64,000 nt of DNA from Erpobdella octoculata (Eukaryota > Annelida > Clitellata > Hirudinida > Erpobdellidae), in the NCBI GenBank assembly GCA_963978895.1, contig OZ022242.1, positions 19,756,477 through 19,820,476 of the forward strand. Direction: 5' to 3'. The notes beneath the pieces were generated by a model, which worked only from the letters and a program-made list of their open reading frames with translations, searched no databases and was not told where the DNA came from. This document shows positions 1 to 10,680 of this stretch, in pieces (the stretch's first letter is position 1; the number at the start of each line of letters is the position of its first letter). Position numbers and translations under genes: made by a program.

Positions 1-395
1 ATATATTTCATTAGCTCTTGTCATTACCAGTTGCTCATCGCAGCTCTCTCACTTAATATCATTTTTGTCATCACTCTTTTTTTTTCTTTATCTTTTCCCA
101 CTTCGATACAATCTCACTAAAAACAAACTCGATGTGTCAAAATGTTCTTTTATACAAACATTCGTTAGATATCTGTCCATACTTGACGTATTTTTACTCA
201 TGTTCGTGTTCTGTAAAAGGCTAAAAAAGCCACTTTTTTATTATATATTTAGCTAAAACCATTCAGAATTTATAGACTTTCATTTTAAAAATCCAACTTA
301 ACAATTAATTGGTAGGTGGGTGTGTTTTTAGTCATGTTTTTATCAAATGTAACCTGTATGCTTATTCTGGAAAACAATACACATTGTTTGCCATT

Positions 396-545
396 ATATT
401 CTTTTAAATAATAACCAAAACATGTAAACATATTCTTTACAATAATAACCATAACATGTAAACATATTCTTTAAAATAATGCACATACATGTAAACATAT
501 TCTTTAAAATAATGCACATACATGTATACATATTCTTTAAAATTC
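396..545. repeat. Tandem repeat, ~33-36 bp unit
   Basis: About four imperfect copies of a unit containing catgtaaacatattcttt, separated by AT-rich spacers. No coding potential is seen. Confidence 0.75.
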
Positions 546-852
546 TATGCAGGCTATTTTTTAAAAGAATACACTTCTTGACCTAATCATCCCTTAAAGT
601 GGAAGCACATGGAAACAATGTCATGTTTCAATTATTATTTCTATGAGTTCTGATAGAAATTATTTTAATTGATTTTTTTGTATGTCCTAGAGTATATAAA
701 TACAAAATTCCACATCGGTCATCTGTTTGCGCTTAAACATGTCGAACCGAACATACGCCCATCTAGTAGTTGCTGGTCAAACGTGTTAACTACTCTATTG
801 GCTAATTGTCCATGTAAACACTATTTCAGCTTAACATACCTAAATAATTTTA

Positions 853-855
<3 letters not shown>

Positions 856-922
<67 letters not shown>
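856..922. repeat. (TA)n microsatellite
   Basis: Uninterrupted alternating TA of about 67 bp. Open frames across it (Ile-Tyr repeats) are artefacts of the repeat. Confidence 0.95.
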
Positions 923-924
<2 letters not shown>

Positions 925-3900
925 TAATGCCTTTAATCTCATGAACTATAGTCACATTCAAATTCTGCCACTTATTCGATTTTAACTTCGCTGTGTGAAA
1001 CATATCACAACTTGTGAAGTGCACAAACGTTTTTTAAACATAAATTTGGTAATCCTTTTATTTTATTCATAATTCATATTTGAAACATCAATTGATTTTG
1101 TTACGTTGTCAAATCTGTGTTTAATTTTGTCCATAAGTTAATATTAAATCATATTTGTATTCATTTTTCATGTAAATAATCTGTTAAATACTTTTAGTTG
1201 CTCGTTGATACTTAAAATCCTTGAAGCCAATTTAAATCTTAAAATTGTCTAATAAGACACTGGTTATTTTTACAAATAACATTTTAGTAGTTTTATTTAT
1301 GGTTTATGCTGTTTTAGTTTACAAAGTAACTGCAATCCTTTATTATTATTATCTAGTCAACACACTTATCACAGGTGCAGTCATCATTTGAGGAAGTTTT
1401 TTTAAATCTTTCATTTCAATTTATTTTTCTCTGGTCTGACTCTTTTCCATGTCAATATAGTATTTATTGAGTTTGTCTAATACTTCTCACTGCTGGGTGT
1501 GAATGCATGTTTCCCTGCTGGGAGTGAATGCATGCTTCCCTGCTGGGAGTGAATGCATGCTTCCCTGCTTGGTGTGAATATATGCCAATACCCCTGCTTC
1601 CTGATTAGGTGTGTGAAAACATGCTCATGTTCCTGCTGGGTGCGAATGCATGGCCGTATTCCTACTTCCTGCTGGGTGCGAATGTCTGCATTGTACTCCT
1701 GCTTGCTGCTGGGTGTGAATTTATATCCATATATTGCTGTTTGTTGCCAACAAGTCAAACAAAAATCTGTAAATTGTTAACAATCAAAATATCTAGGAGG
1801 TTGTACTCATTTGATTGTGCACTAGGATATCTTTCTTTTTCATTATAGGCTTGTTTGACGGTTTGATTGTAATCGAACAAGCTCTAAGAACCACTCACTT
1901 ATCAGCATTATTTTTCCTATTTTGATTTCTTAAAGATTCTATTTTTGTAGTGTCTGAATTGTATGCATATGCTCTTTTTTCATCTTTTCTCCTCTAAACA
2001 GGTTTTCCTCTACTTAACAAGATTGATAGATAGCATCTTTATCACTGTGTGATGTCCAAGTTTTTCTGTTATTATGTTTAAAAAAAATAGGTTCTTTTCT
2101 TGCCTGTCGCCAGACATGTGTCCGTGATATTCTCTACTGAAGAAGAGCTTTACGTGTTAACTAAATCTTTTAATTTCCAATTTCTATTCTTATTAAAAAC
2201 TTTTACCATTCATTTTTAATGCTTTTCAATTTTGTTGTAGTAAATTCTTCACAACTGCTGTACTATCAGCCATTTAATCTATGGTTGTTTACAGACGCAC
2301 CAGTGCTCATCTGTTTGTGCGCCTCACGCTGTTTTTGCTGTTGTTATTAAATTGGAGGTTCCATGACAGTCGATGGTGTCCTAATGTTGAGAAACCTTGT
2401 CAGGTTGATGATGTACTTTACTTTATCAACCCATTTGACTGAAACAGAACAAGTACTTCAATTGATTTCATCTTCATTTTTTGTTCAAAAGATAAAAAAA
2501 TATGTAATATATATAATATGTCCTAAGTGTCAGGATTTGTAGATGTCTTAATCGTTTCAGTCTTTATTCGTATTTGCCTGTACTTGTCTTTTTATACTTA
2601 TGAATATTCGGCATATATAACTATTAGTGTACGTTTGCATTTATGTCTATGTTGATGTTTTTATAAATGACTCGTGTTTATATGTGTAGATGACGAGCCT
2701 CCTGTTTCTGTATATGTGTGCACGTGTCTTCACCTAGAGTCGCATGAATGTATCACGAACACCAGCAGATATGTAAAAGTTCATATGAAAATACAGTCAT
2801 TTCAATTCATGTATTATGCACTGGCTCTAAATAATGTCCGGCACATTTGTAAAGCTTTCAACACACACACACATGTATTTGTGTAAACTGTTAATGCCTA
2901 TCTTTAGGTATGCTTATTGCGTATAATTTGGCCATGTACAAAGATGTTAGATACACAAAAAACGTATGTTATCTTGCACGTTATGGAACTGTTATGTTGC
3001 AGAACAAATCCATGAGAGGCGGTTCCAAGGGTCGTGTATCACAGGGATTTTTTACTAATACTACTGTTATAACAACTACCCAGTGTTGTTGAGTTCACAT
3101 TTAGTCAATTGTGACAATGACTGTGCTGCTCTGCGCGTCTGCATGTACTTCTGTGATTGTACTGTTTATTGCGTGCAAATAATGTACGCTTACTTTTCTT
3201 TCTTTAATGTTTTGTTTTGTACGAGTCAATTCTATCTGTAATTTTTTTTCTAATTAGATTATTATTAATTAACTCGATATCTTCACTCGCTATCTATAAC
3301 TTTTGTGGGTAATGCCTTTTTTTGAAATAGAACTTTTATTTCCCTTTTCAATAGTAATAAGGATATTTAGTCATTTCTATTTGCAGATTTTCTTCTCTTT
3401 TTTTACATTTCTGACCATAATTTCTTGTAATTTTCTCACTTTAATGAATGAAAATCTAATATTTCCAATCTGTTGCAGTTTCTTGTCATATCAAGCAATA
3501 AAGATTTCTTCAAAACTATCTAAAAAAAAAGCAGTACTTCCATTCTCTATAAAAATTATTTCCCTTACAGTTTATTAATTTATTTTTAGCTGCTTTTTTT
3601 AATTTTTTTATTATACTTTCTGACCAAGAAGAACTGAATAGTGCTTACATTATCGTACATTTCTTTTTATTCTCTGCTACAATTTATCAGGAAAGGTGAC
3701 TGACTGGTTGATAGCATCAAGTCCATCCTCAAAATCAGATTCAGCAATTTTGATGTCGACTGATTATTATTCAACCGATGAATAAATGTGATTTCTTAAG
3801 GGATTCTTTTCAATTTCAGTTTTCGTGTACTTTTCATGCGAAAAGCCATTTCCATTCATTCTTGTGACTGGCACGTGTATGAGTGCTCTGCGCGTGTGTT

Positions 3901-3930
3901 CAGAGATCTTTTTATATACATATGTATTTG

Positions 3931-3936
<6 letters not shown>
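923..3936. other. Gene-free AT-rich stretch
   Basis: No exon, RNA gene or recognisable transposon was found apart from the minisatellite at 1488-1720. Short open frames here have no recognisable domain and no supporting splice sites. It could be intergenic or intronic sequence of a gene lying outside the window. Confidence 0.5.
1488..1720. repeat. Minisatellite with ctgctgggwgtgaatgcatg-like unit
   Basis: Three close copies of a 25-27 bp unit (ccctgctgggagtgaatgca) at about 1490-1575 are followed by diverged copies spaced 40-60 bp apart (tgctgggtgcgaatg, tgctgggtgtgaatt). Frames on both strands stay open across the array because of its repeat structure. Confidence 0.7.

Positions 3937-4023
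<87 letters not shown>
3937..4023. repeat. (TA)n microsatellite
   Basis: About 87 bp of alternating TA. Confidence 0.95.
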
Positions 4024-4026
<3 letters not shown>

Positions 4027-4570
4027 TGTTTGTCACATTGATTTGTATGTTCTGCATTTGTATCCGCCGGAGATAACGATCATTGAATTATTTTTTTTTT
4101 GCTTTCTGACCCAGAGGCAGGTTGCCATAAGTTGGACTTGTGTCCATTTATGATTAAAATAAAAACAAATAATGATCAGATAGTTGATGAAGTCCAGTCT
4201 TTTATCTATATTTTGCGCGAATCACTGGCTATAATGAATGCATTTGGATATAAAGTACATTTGGCTATAACGTAAAAAATATTGATCCCAACTACAAGGT
4301 TTTTCATGTATCTAACGAATTTTTTTAACTAATTTACAAGGCAAGGGACTTATAAAAAATAATGAACTTGAATAATAAGTCTTTAAATGAATTTGATCAG
4401 TTATATTAAACTTAATAAATTAGGTTACCGAAAATGCTAATATGTCTCGCTAAAAATGAGCTGAGACTCTTTGATCTAACACGAGGACTTTTGTATTTTT
4501 TAAAGGTATCTTAGAAACGTAAAGCAATCAGGCTGGAAAAAAACAAAAATATGTGAGAAGTTACAAAATG

Positions 4571-4694
4571 AACAAGTAAAGGAAAAACGAGTTTTTCAAC
4601 ACAAACTTTGATTTCAATACTCTCTATTTAGAAATACGAAAGATGTTCAAATTAAGTTTGTTTGTTTTTACAAACTTTTATTTAGGTTACAATT
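4571..4694. repeat. Rearranged copy of dispersed repeat family Q
   Basis: The left part (about 4571-4650) is the reverse complement of 5385-5462 (shared core aaaaactcgtttttccttt). The right part (4666-4694, acaaacttttatttaggtta) is in direct orientation to the start of the copies at 5206 and 30774. This looks like a head-to-tail inverted, truncated repeat copy. Confidence 0.6.
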
Positions 4695-5205
4695 AGAGAT
4701 GGGAGTCGAACAGGGACGTAAATTTTCAAAATTTAAATTTTTTTACCTAGAGTTTACTATATATTTATTTAATTTTAACTTTACTTAACCTAGTGATGAT
4801 GCAATGCGTATTGGAATCCTCTGGCGTGTATAGACAATTCGCCCCCCTTGATTTCCAAAATTAAATTTTTTTTACTTAGAGTTTACTATCTAAAATGTTA
4901 ATTTTAACTTTACTTAACCTCGTGATAATTCCATGCGTATTGGAATTCTTTTTGCGTGTGTAGACAATTTTATATCTTAGCTCGATGCTAGATTTACCAA
5001 TAACTGCAGAGTAATAATTTGTGTATCAGTGTTGGTCCAAAGATTAGCTGTTTTTTGTTCCAAAATACAATCAGCGAACTCGTGGAATTGTACCCTATTA
5101 GTGGTATTGATACAATGTTGATTCCCTCACAGCTGTCTACATCAAAGTTATTATTTATTACACAAAAATAAAACAAAATTATACCCACCCCATTTTGGAC
5201 ATCTT

Positions 5206-5462
5206 TTTTACAAACTTATTTAGGTTACAATCTCTGTTTGTTTGTTTGTGTGTGTGTTTCTTTCTCTGTAAGCAAATCTTGCAGTGAAATTTAACCAACA
5301 TTTTGACTAGCTAGGAAGTTGAAATTTTCAGCATAGCTTTATATTTGATGAAAATACATGATTCAATTAAAAAAAAACTTTGAACATCTTTTGCATTTCT
5401 AAATTGAATGTATTTAAAATCAAAGTTTGTGTTGAAAAACTCGTTTTTCCTTTACTTGTTTT
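5206..5462 (+). repeat. Dispersed repeat family Q
   Basis: Begins acaaacttatttaggttaca and ends in aaaaactcgtttttccttt. A second direct copy lies at 30774-31000, and an inverted rearranged fragment at 4571-4694. No coding capacity or terminal structure was identified. Confidence 0.65.
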
Positions 5463-5576
5463 ACTAATCCTGTACTTGCCCCTGCAATATGATTAAATCA
5501 TTCATCCCCCTTATACCCAGTGGCGCGTGGGGGATAACCGGTAAGGGGTAGTCGTAAGTATTTTTCAAAAAAAAAA

Positions 5577-5647
5577 TTCAAAGACTTTCAATTGAAAGTC
5601 TTTGAAATTTTTTTTGGGAAGAGAAATTAATTTCTCTTCCCAAAAAA
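5577..5647. other. Two adjacent perfect palindromes
   Basis: The first is a perfect inverted repeat at 5577-5606 (arm tcaaagactttcaa). The second is at 5610-5647 (arm ttttttgggaagagaaatt). They are three bases apart, inside the hAT-like element at 4711-5990. Each could form a cruciform or hairpin. Confidence 0.8.
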
Positions 5648-5998
5648 GCTACGGTCGTTTTCCAAAACAAGGTATTATACCCAAAAAAATTTCAATTGAT
5701 ACTCTGATGTGGGATGCATTTCCCCATCCCTCTCTGCTTGTACCTACGTATTTATATAAATGTAAAAGGTAATGTGTGTGTGAGAGCATTCGTTTATCAC
5801 TTCATTGATGAGAAAATTTTGAAAAATTACAAACAAATCTGTTATTTCTTTGACGTTTCATTGGCAAAAACGAGAAAAAACTAAGCACAAAAAACCCGGA
5901 CAACACCGGGTAACCCTGTCAGTAAGCTATATAATGGCGGGAAAATTTTGCCCCCCCCCCCCCCTGGAAAATGCTGAATTTACGTCCCTGGAGTCGAA

Positions 5999-6049
5999 CC
6001 CTAATTTAAGAGTTCGAGTTCGGTTCGGTAGTGGCTATAGTTCTGGTTC
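5999..6049 (+). repeat. Repeat family R, segment left of the LINE
   Basis: The 'gttcgg'-rich sequence cctaatttaagagttcg... matches the copy at 23204-23335. The R copy starts near 4695 (agagatgggagtcgaa), is interrupted by the hAT-like element, continues here, is interrupted by the LINE and resumes at 10430. Confidence 0.7.
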
Positions 6050-6252
6050 TTTTTTTTTTTTTTTTTTTTAACGTTTATTAAGTCAACAGGTTGATGAAAG
6101 GAGTTACCTCCGCGAGACAATCAACCTTAAAATGTTGTAATCACTTCAGAACAAATGAAATCAATACAAATCAATAATAAAATCAAAAAGAAAAAAAAGT
6201 CAACAAACAACTGAAAATGTCATAAAAAAATTTGAAAAAAATTGAGGTAAAA

Positions 6253-9186
6253 TTATAATAAGATGTTCGTATAGCAATCTAAGTCTTTATTTACACTGAA
6301 AACCTTTGCTGACTTTTTGAAGGTTTGTAAAGAGGACATATTTAGATTTGCAAACGCATTATTCCAAATCTTCGGGCCTAGGTATTTAATGAAATATTTT
6401 CGAAGATTAGTTTTATAAGTACCTATTCTAACATTGTCTACTATACGTAGGTTGTTAGAATGGACATTTTTTGATAAAATAAAGTAATTTGTAAATATTG
6501 CGGGTAATTCATTATTAAAATATTTAAACATAAAAATTAAAGCTTGATAAATATAAATTTGGTCCAATTTCAACAATTGTCCTTGGTCAAAAAATGTTGA
6601 AGTAGAAGCAAAACGGGGTGCCTTGAAGATGACTCTTATGCATCGTTTCTGTAGGGTTGACAATTGTCTTCTTGCTTTCTTGGATGTTGGACACCATATG
6701 ATGTTACAATAGTTGAAGTAAGGATAGATAAAAGAGTAGTAAATAGTAAGTAAAGTAGATTTGCTTAATAGATGAGAAGACTTATAGAGAACACCAATAT
6801 TGCGAGAAACTTTTTTACATACACTATTTATATGATCATCCCATGTAAGAAATTCATTGATATATACTCCTAGAAACTTAGTGGAAGATACATTAATTAT
6901 CCTAGAGTTTTCAATAAAAAGTTCTATAGAGGCTGCTGGCATAAGCGTAGAGCGATGTTTGTGGAATGCTATGAAGTTAGTTTTTGCTGCATTAAGTGAT
7001 AGTTTATTACTTTTGAACCAGTCCGAAACTAATTTCAGTTCGGTATTGGTTTTACTAATTAGGTCCTTAAGATTCTTATCTGCTGCTAGTGCATTAGTGT
7101 CATCTGCAAATAGAAAAAAGTTAAAAAACTTTGTCGAATGGACAATATCATTAATGTAAAGGATAAACAAAAGTGGACCTAATATTGAGCCCTGGGGCAC
7201 TCCGCAAGTTATTTTATTCAGGGTTGAGCACCTGCGTTTATAGAAAACATATTGTTTTCTATTAAACAAGTAACTCTCAAACCATTTAAAAGCTGCATTG
7301 CGAACACCATAATATTGCAATTTGTTTAATAATATTTCATGATTTACTGTATCAAAAGCTTTGCTCAAATCAAAGAATATACCTATACAAAAATAATTAT
7401 TTTCTAAGTTTTGAGAGACGTGGTCATACATCTGCATTATTGGCATATAGCTGGAATAGCCAGCTCGAAAACCAAATTGAAAATCATTAATTATTGAATT
7501 TGCACTTAGAAAATGATAGAGCCTAATATATACGATTTTTTCAAATAACTTGGAAAAATACGGCAGTAAAGAAATAGGTCTATAATTACAAACAGATGAT
7601 TTACAGCCAGATTTATATATTGGAACTATTTTTGCAATTTTAAGTTTATCAGGAAATGTACCAGTGACTAGTGAGACGTTGATGATATATGACAAAATAT
7701 TGGCTAATTTAGAGATGGATGCTTGAATGATATAAGGATCCAGATCATCTACGCCACAACTGTGAGAAACTTTGAGTGATTTTGTAAGAAGTATTATTTC
7801 GTTGGAATCCGTTGGCTGAAGATCGAGGTTGTGCTTGGTGGGTGTAGATAGGTAGTCCCTGAAAGATGAGCTGCAATTAGGAATACTTTCTGCTAGACGG
7901 TCACCAATGTTTGAGAAGTAGTTGTTGAAAGAATCAGCAATTATTAAAGGATCAGTACATTTTTCATTATTTTGTAGTTTGAAGTAGTCGGTGTCATCAC
8001 TTTGTTTTTTGTCGAGGTTGATGATGGAGCCAATTGTTTGCCAAGTTTTTCTGGAGTTGTTTTTGTAGCTCGTAAATTTTTCATGATAATAATTCTTAAT
8101 AGTTATGTCTTTTATTTTTTTAAATTTATTTCTGAAAGTTACGAAAACTTTTTTGGTGTTTTCGTTAGGATTTTTTATGAATTTTTTGTATAATTTTGAT
8201 TTCAACTTGCAGGCGTTAAGAAGCTCGTCAGTCATCCATTCTTGTTTAAATTTTAGTTTTCTTGTTGTAGGTTTATGTTGAAAGCATAGATTATAGTGAG
8301 ATTGGTAAATTTCTTGAAAGGTGTTGTAGGCTAGATTAACTTCATTAAGACTACAAGCGTTATAAACCTGAGACCAGTCAAGATTATTTAATGTTTCTAA
8401 AAAATGCTTCTTGTTTTTTTCAGAAAAGTTTCGAGCTAAGTACGGTGCTTGATGGTGGGTTTTAGGAAAGTTTCCGATTGAAAGTAGAATTGGCATATGG
8501 TCCGAGATATCGTAAGTAATAACTGAAGAAAAACTGTGCTCCAGGGAGAAGTTCACAAATAAATTATCAATTGTGGAAGAGGTAGTACTTGTTGTTCTGG
8601 TTGCTCTTTGTATGACAGGGAGAAAGTTGAAAGATTGCATCATGTTGACAAAAAGAGAAGAAATTTTGTCTTTTTTGTTGAGATCTATGTTGAAATCTCC
8701 AGCGACGATAAAACGTTTTTTGGGCTTGAGGGTACATGAGAGAAAATCAGAAAGCTCTTCTATAAAGTTTAAAGGCTTAGTGTTAGGGGGTCGATAAATT
8801 GAGCAAATGTTTAGTTTTGTTTCTTTGTAGCAGAGTTTGATATGTATGTATTCGAAGGTTGACGAAATAAAGTTACATTCGACTGACTGAAAGTTTATGG
8901 TTTCTTTAACGAGAAATCCAACTCCTCCACCTGGTCGTTCATCTCTATTTTTTGTTATTAACTTATAACCCGGAAATTTAAAGTTTACTTGATCGTTTTT
9001 AAGCCATGTTTCTGTTAAAGCCATTAATGTGGGTTTTAGAATGTAACATAACGTCTGAATTTCAGCGTAATGTTTGTTCAAGCTTCGACAATTAATATGT
9101 GTTATATTAAATGAAGTTTTAGACAGTCTTTTTTCTATTGATTCTAAAGTGTCACAATGTGTGTCAAATTCATTGTTGATTGCCAT
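6253..9186 (-). CDS. LINE ORF2: endonuclease-reverse transcriptase
   Basis: A 977-residue polyprotein that nicks target DNA and reverse-transcribes the element RNA at the nick. Residues ~1-240 form an APE-type endonuclease with the motifs NCRSL, LTETWL, GGGVGFLV, AGDFNID and SDHMPI. The reverse transcriptase follows at ~480-740, with PISLLPYFSKLFEK, FDLSKAFDTVNH, GVPQGSILGPLLF and the catalytic FADDT near residue 692. A conserved C-terminal domain ends the protein (YNCNIIWCP-type region, KYLGPKIWN). No RNase H domain was seen. The start ATG lies within the last codons of ORF1, with a 17-nt overlap in another frame, suggesting re-initiation or coupled translation. There are no stops or frameshifts. 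Confidence 0.95.
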   Translation of the reverse strand: MAINNEFDTHCDTLESIEKRLSKTSFNITHINCRSLNKHYAEIQTLCYILKPTLMALTETWLKNDQVNFKFPGYKLITKNRDERPGGGVGFLVKETINFQSVECNFISSTFEYIHIKLCYKETKLNICSIYRPPNTKPLNFIEELSDFLSCTLKPKKRFIVAGDFNIDLNKKDKISSLFVNMMQSFNFLPVIQRATRTTSTTSSTIDNLFVNFSLEHSFSSVITYDISDHMPILLSIGNFPKTHHQAPYLARNFSEKNKKHFLETLNNLDWSQVYNACSLNEVNLAYNTFQEIYQSHYNLCFQHKPTTRKLKFKQEWMTDELLNACKLKSKLYKKFIKNPNENTKKVFVTFRNKFKKIKDITIKNYYHEKFTSYKNNSRKTWQTIGSIINLDKKQSDDTDYFKLQNNEKCTDPLIIADSFNNYFSNIGDRLAESIPNCSSSFRDYLSTPTKHNLDLQPTDSNEIILLTKSLKVSHSCGVDDLDPYIIQASISKLANILSYIINVSLVTGTFPDKLKIAKIVPIYKSGCKSSVCNYRPISLLPYFSKLFEKIVYIRLYHFLSANSIINDFQFGFRAGYSSYMPIMQMYDHVSQNLENNYFCIGIFFDLSKAFDTVNHEILLNKLQYYGVRNAAFKWFESYLFNRKQYVFYKRRCSTLNKITCGVPQGSILGPLLFILYINDIVHSTKFFNFFLFADDTNALAADKNLKDLISKTNTELKLVSDWFKSNKLSLNAAKTNFIAFHKHRSTLMPAASIELFIENSRIINVSSTKFLGVYINEFLTWDDHINSVCKKVSRNIGVLYKSSHLLSKSTLLTIYYSFIYPYFNYCNIIWCPTSKKARRQLSTLQKRCIRVIFKAPRFASTSTFFDQGQLLKLDQIYIYQALIFMFKYFNNELPAIFTNYFILSKNVHSNNLRIVDNVRIGTYKTNLRKYFIKYLGPKIWNNAFANLNMSSLQTFKKSAKVFSVNKDLDCYTNILL

Positions 9187-10228
9187 TTTTGTTAGTTATA
9201 GTTTTAACTGCATTTTCCGATCCGGCAACTTCGACGGCAGCCTGTTTTTCGCTTTTTGTCGGTTCGATAGCAATGCGTGGGTTGAAAATCCATTTTCTAA
9301 CTAATACATGTTGAGGCCAAAAATTGGGATCAAGTACCCTGGGCATATTTATGTCTTCAATTGTTATTCTAAAAGAAGATGATCGATTTTTTGTTGTAGT
9401 GATATTTTCTATATCTTTTTTTACAATTTTACTGGTCGAAAAAACTTCAATATTTTTACTCTTGATAAAATCTTCGATGTTTTTACTTTCTACACTTTCG
9501 TCTAAATTTCCGACATAAATAACTCCTTTTTTAACAATTTTTCGAGCCGCTGGTAAAGCTGAAGTACTTATGCCTTTGCATATTATGACTTTTTTATCTG
9601 ACTTATTAACATCAGTATTTTGTTCGGTTGCTTTTTTCAGAATTTCCTTTTGTGATTCGGGAAGAAAAAGTGATTCTCTTTTGTTTTTATTGTGTTTTAC
9701 AATGATAAATTCGTCGTCAGTGTTTTCTGAGTAGTTTTTTTTAACTAGGTCAGCCCATGACTTTTTGAATCTAGAAGTTTCTGGTTGTTCAGTAGATACG
9801 ATAAAATTTGGATTTTCTTGTTTGGCACGTTCTTTAACTATTTCATTCAGTGTGCGTTCAATATTTTCTATTCTATCGTCAATTTTTTCTAATCTATTTT
9901 TTTCACAATCAAATGTTAACATTGCTAGTCTCCGAAAATCAACCGCACAGTATTGAGGCATACTCTTTTCATAATTATTTGCAGTGATGAATTTTACTAA
10001 TTCAACTATTTCTTTTAACTTGTCATGTTTACTCTGGCCACTCGTTTGCGATTTAAACTTTTCTCCTTTGGTAGCCTCAAAATCAGCAAAGAGTAGTTTT
10101 TTTGCTGTTGAAAACTCCTCATAATTATAAAAATCAATTATTTTTTCTTGAAATTGCACATTTTCAATAACAGTATAGTTGTTTATGACACAACTTAAGA
10201 GTTCGCTTGTAACTAATCGACGTGTCAT
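9170..10228 (-). CDS. LINE ORF1: putative nucleic-acid-binding protein
   Basis: A 352-residue protein directly upstream of ORF2, in the expected ORF1 position of a two-ORF LINE. A charged segment likely to form a coiled coil lies around residues 105-140 (KNRLEKIDDRIENIERTLNE). The C-terminal third contains an RRM-like or ORF1-specific fold signature, GVIYVGNLDESVESKNIEDF, followed by the FWPQHVLVRKW block. In known elements ORF1 binds the transcript and acts as a chaperone; here that role is inferred from position and layout, not from a clear named domain. The reading frame is intact. The start is the first ATG after the short 5' UTR. Confidence 0.8.
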   Translation of the reverse strand: MTRRLVTSELLSCVINNYTVIENVQFQEKIIDFYNYEEFSTAKKLLFADFEATKGEKFKSQTSGQSKHDKLKEIVELVKFITANNYEKSMPQYCAVDFRRLAMLTFDCEKNRLEKIDDRIENIERTLNEIVKERAKQENPNFIVSTEQPETSRFKKSWADLVKKNYSENTDDEFIIVKHNKNKRESLFLPESQKEILKKATEQNTDVNKSDKKVIICKGISTSALPAARKIVKKGVIYVGNLDESVESKNIEDFIKSKNIEVFSTSKIVKKDIENITTTKNRSSSFRITIEDINMPRVLDPNFWPQHVLVRKWIFNPRIAIEPTKSEKQAAVEVAGSENAVKTITNKNGNQQ

Positions 10229-10429
10229 TATCGCTCACTAAACACGTGCCTTTAGCAAAAGCGCGATTTTATCGGCGAAACTACTGAATAAAATAATAAA
10301 GACAACTTCCCTCTTTGAAAGACTTGATTTTCTGATAAATACTTTCGGACTTAAACAAATTTCGATAGATTTTGTCGTAAATCTGCCAGATTTTATAAAA
10401 GTCTAACTTGACATATGTATGTCAGACAT

Positions 10430-10560
10430 GTTCGGTTCGCTAGTGGTTACAGTTCCAGTTCGGTTCGGTTCGGTAGTTATTAAAGTTCGGGTTCGGTTCG
10501 GGATAGCTATGGCTCAAGCTAGATTCGATGATAATTGCATTAAAATATAGTCAAAGTTTA
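10430..10560 (+). repeat. Repeat family R, segment right of the LINE
   Basis: Continues repeat R with alternating gttcggttcg / agttattaaagttcgg motifs, as in the copy at 23204-23335. Confidence 0.65.
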
Positions 10561-10680
10561 TTAATTCAAGAAATTTAAAAAAAATTAAGGTTCCATACTG
10601 TATTTATAAAAAAATTTACATTTTTAATGTTTCTGTAATCATTCGAGCTCTTTGCTCACTCATAGTCATGTTGTTGACAT

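Larger units (their letters stand above)
4711..5990. mobile_element. hAT-like non-autonomous DNA element, long copy
   Basis: The ends are inverted repeats, CAGGGACGTAAATT at the left and AATTTACGTCCCTG at the right. Both sides carry the same 8 bp, gagtcgaa (4703-4710 and 5991-5998), the target duplication length typical of the hAT superfamily. A related sequence near 23204-23230 shows the site without the insertion. No transposase ORF is present. Inside are a Q repeat (5206-5462), two perfect palindromes (5577-5647) and a C run (5951-5964). The 316-bp copy at 14001-14316 shares both end regions. Confidence 0.85.
6050..10429 (-). mobile_element. Full-length non-LTR retrotransposon (LINE)
   Basis: The element runs on the minus strand: a poly-A tail (T20 on the plus strand at 6050-6069), a 3' UTR, ORF2 (6253-9186), ORF1 (9170-10228) and a ~200-bp 5' UTR. 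Both ORFs are uninterrupted, so the copy is young and possibly still competent. It sits inside repeat R. The flanks show gttctggttc (6040-6049) and gttcggttc (10430-10438), a plausible short imperfect target duplication. The endonuclease plus FADD-type reverse transcriptase place it in the CR1/Jockey superfamily; the clade cannot be settled by eye. Confidence 0.9.

Noticed and set aside
2674..3092. Two open frames of 60-70 codons
   Set aside because: No recognisable domain, no splice context and composition typical of random frames in this region.
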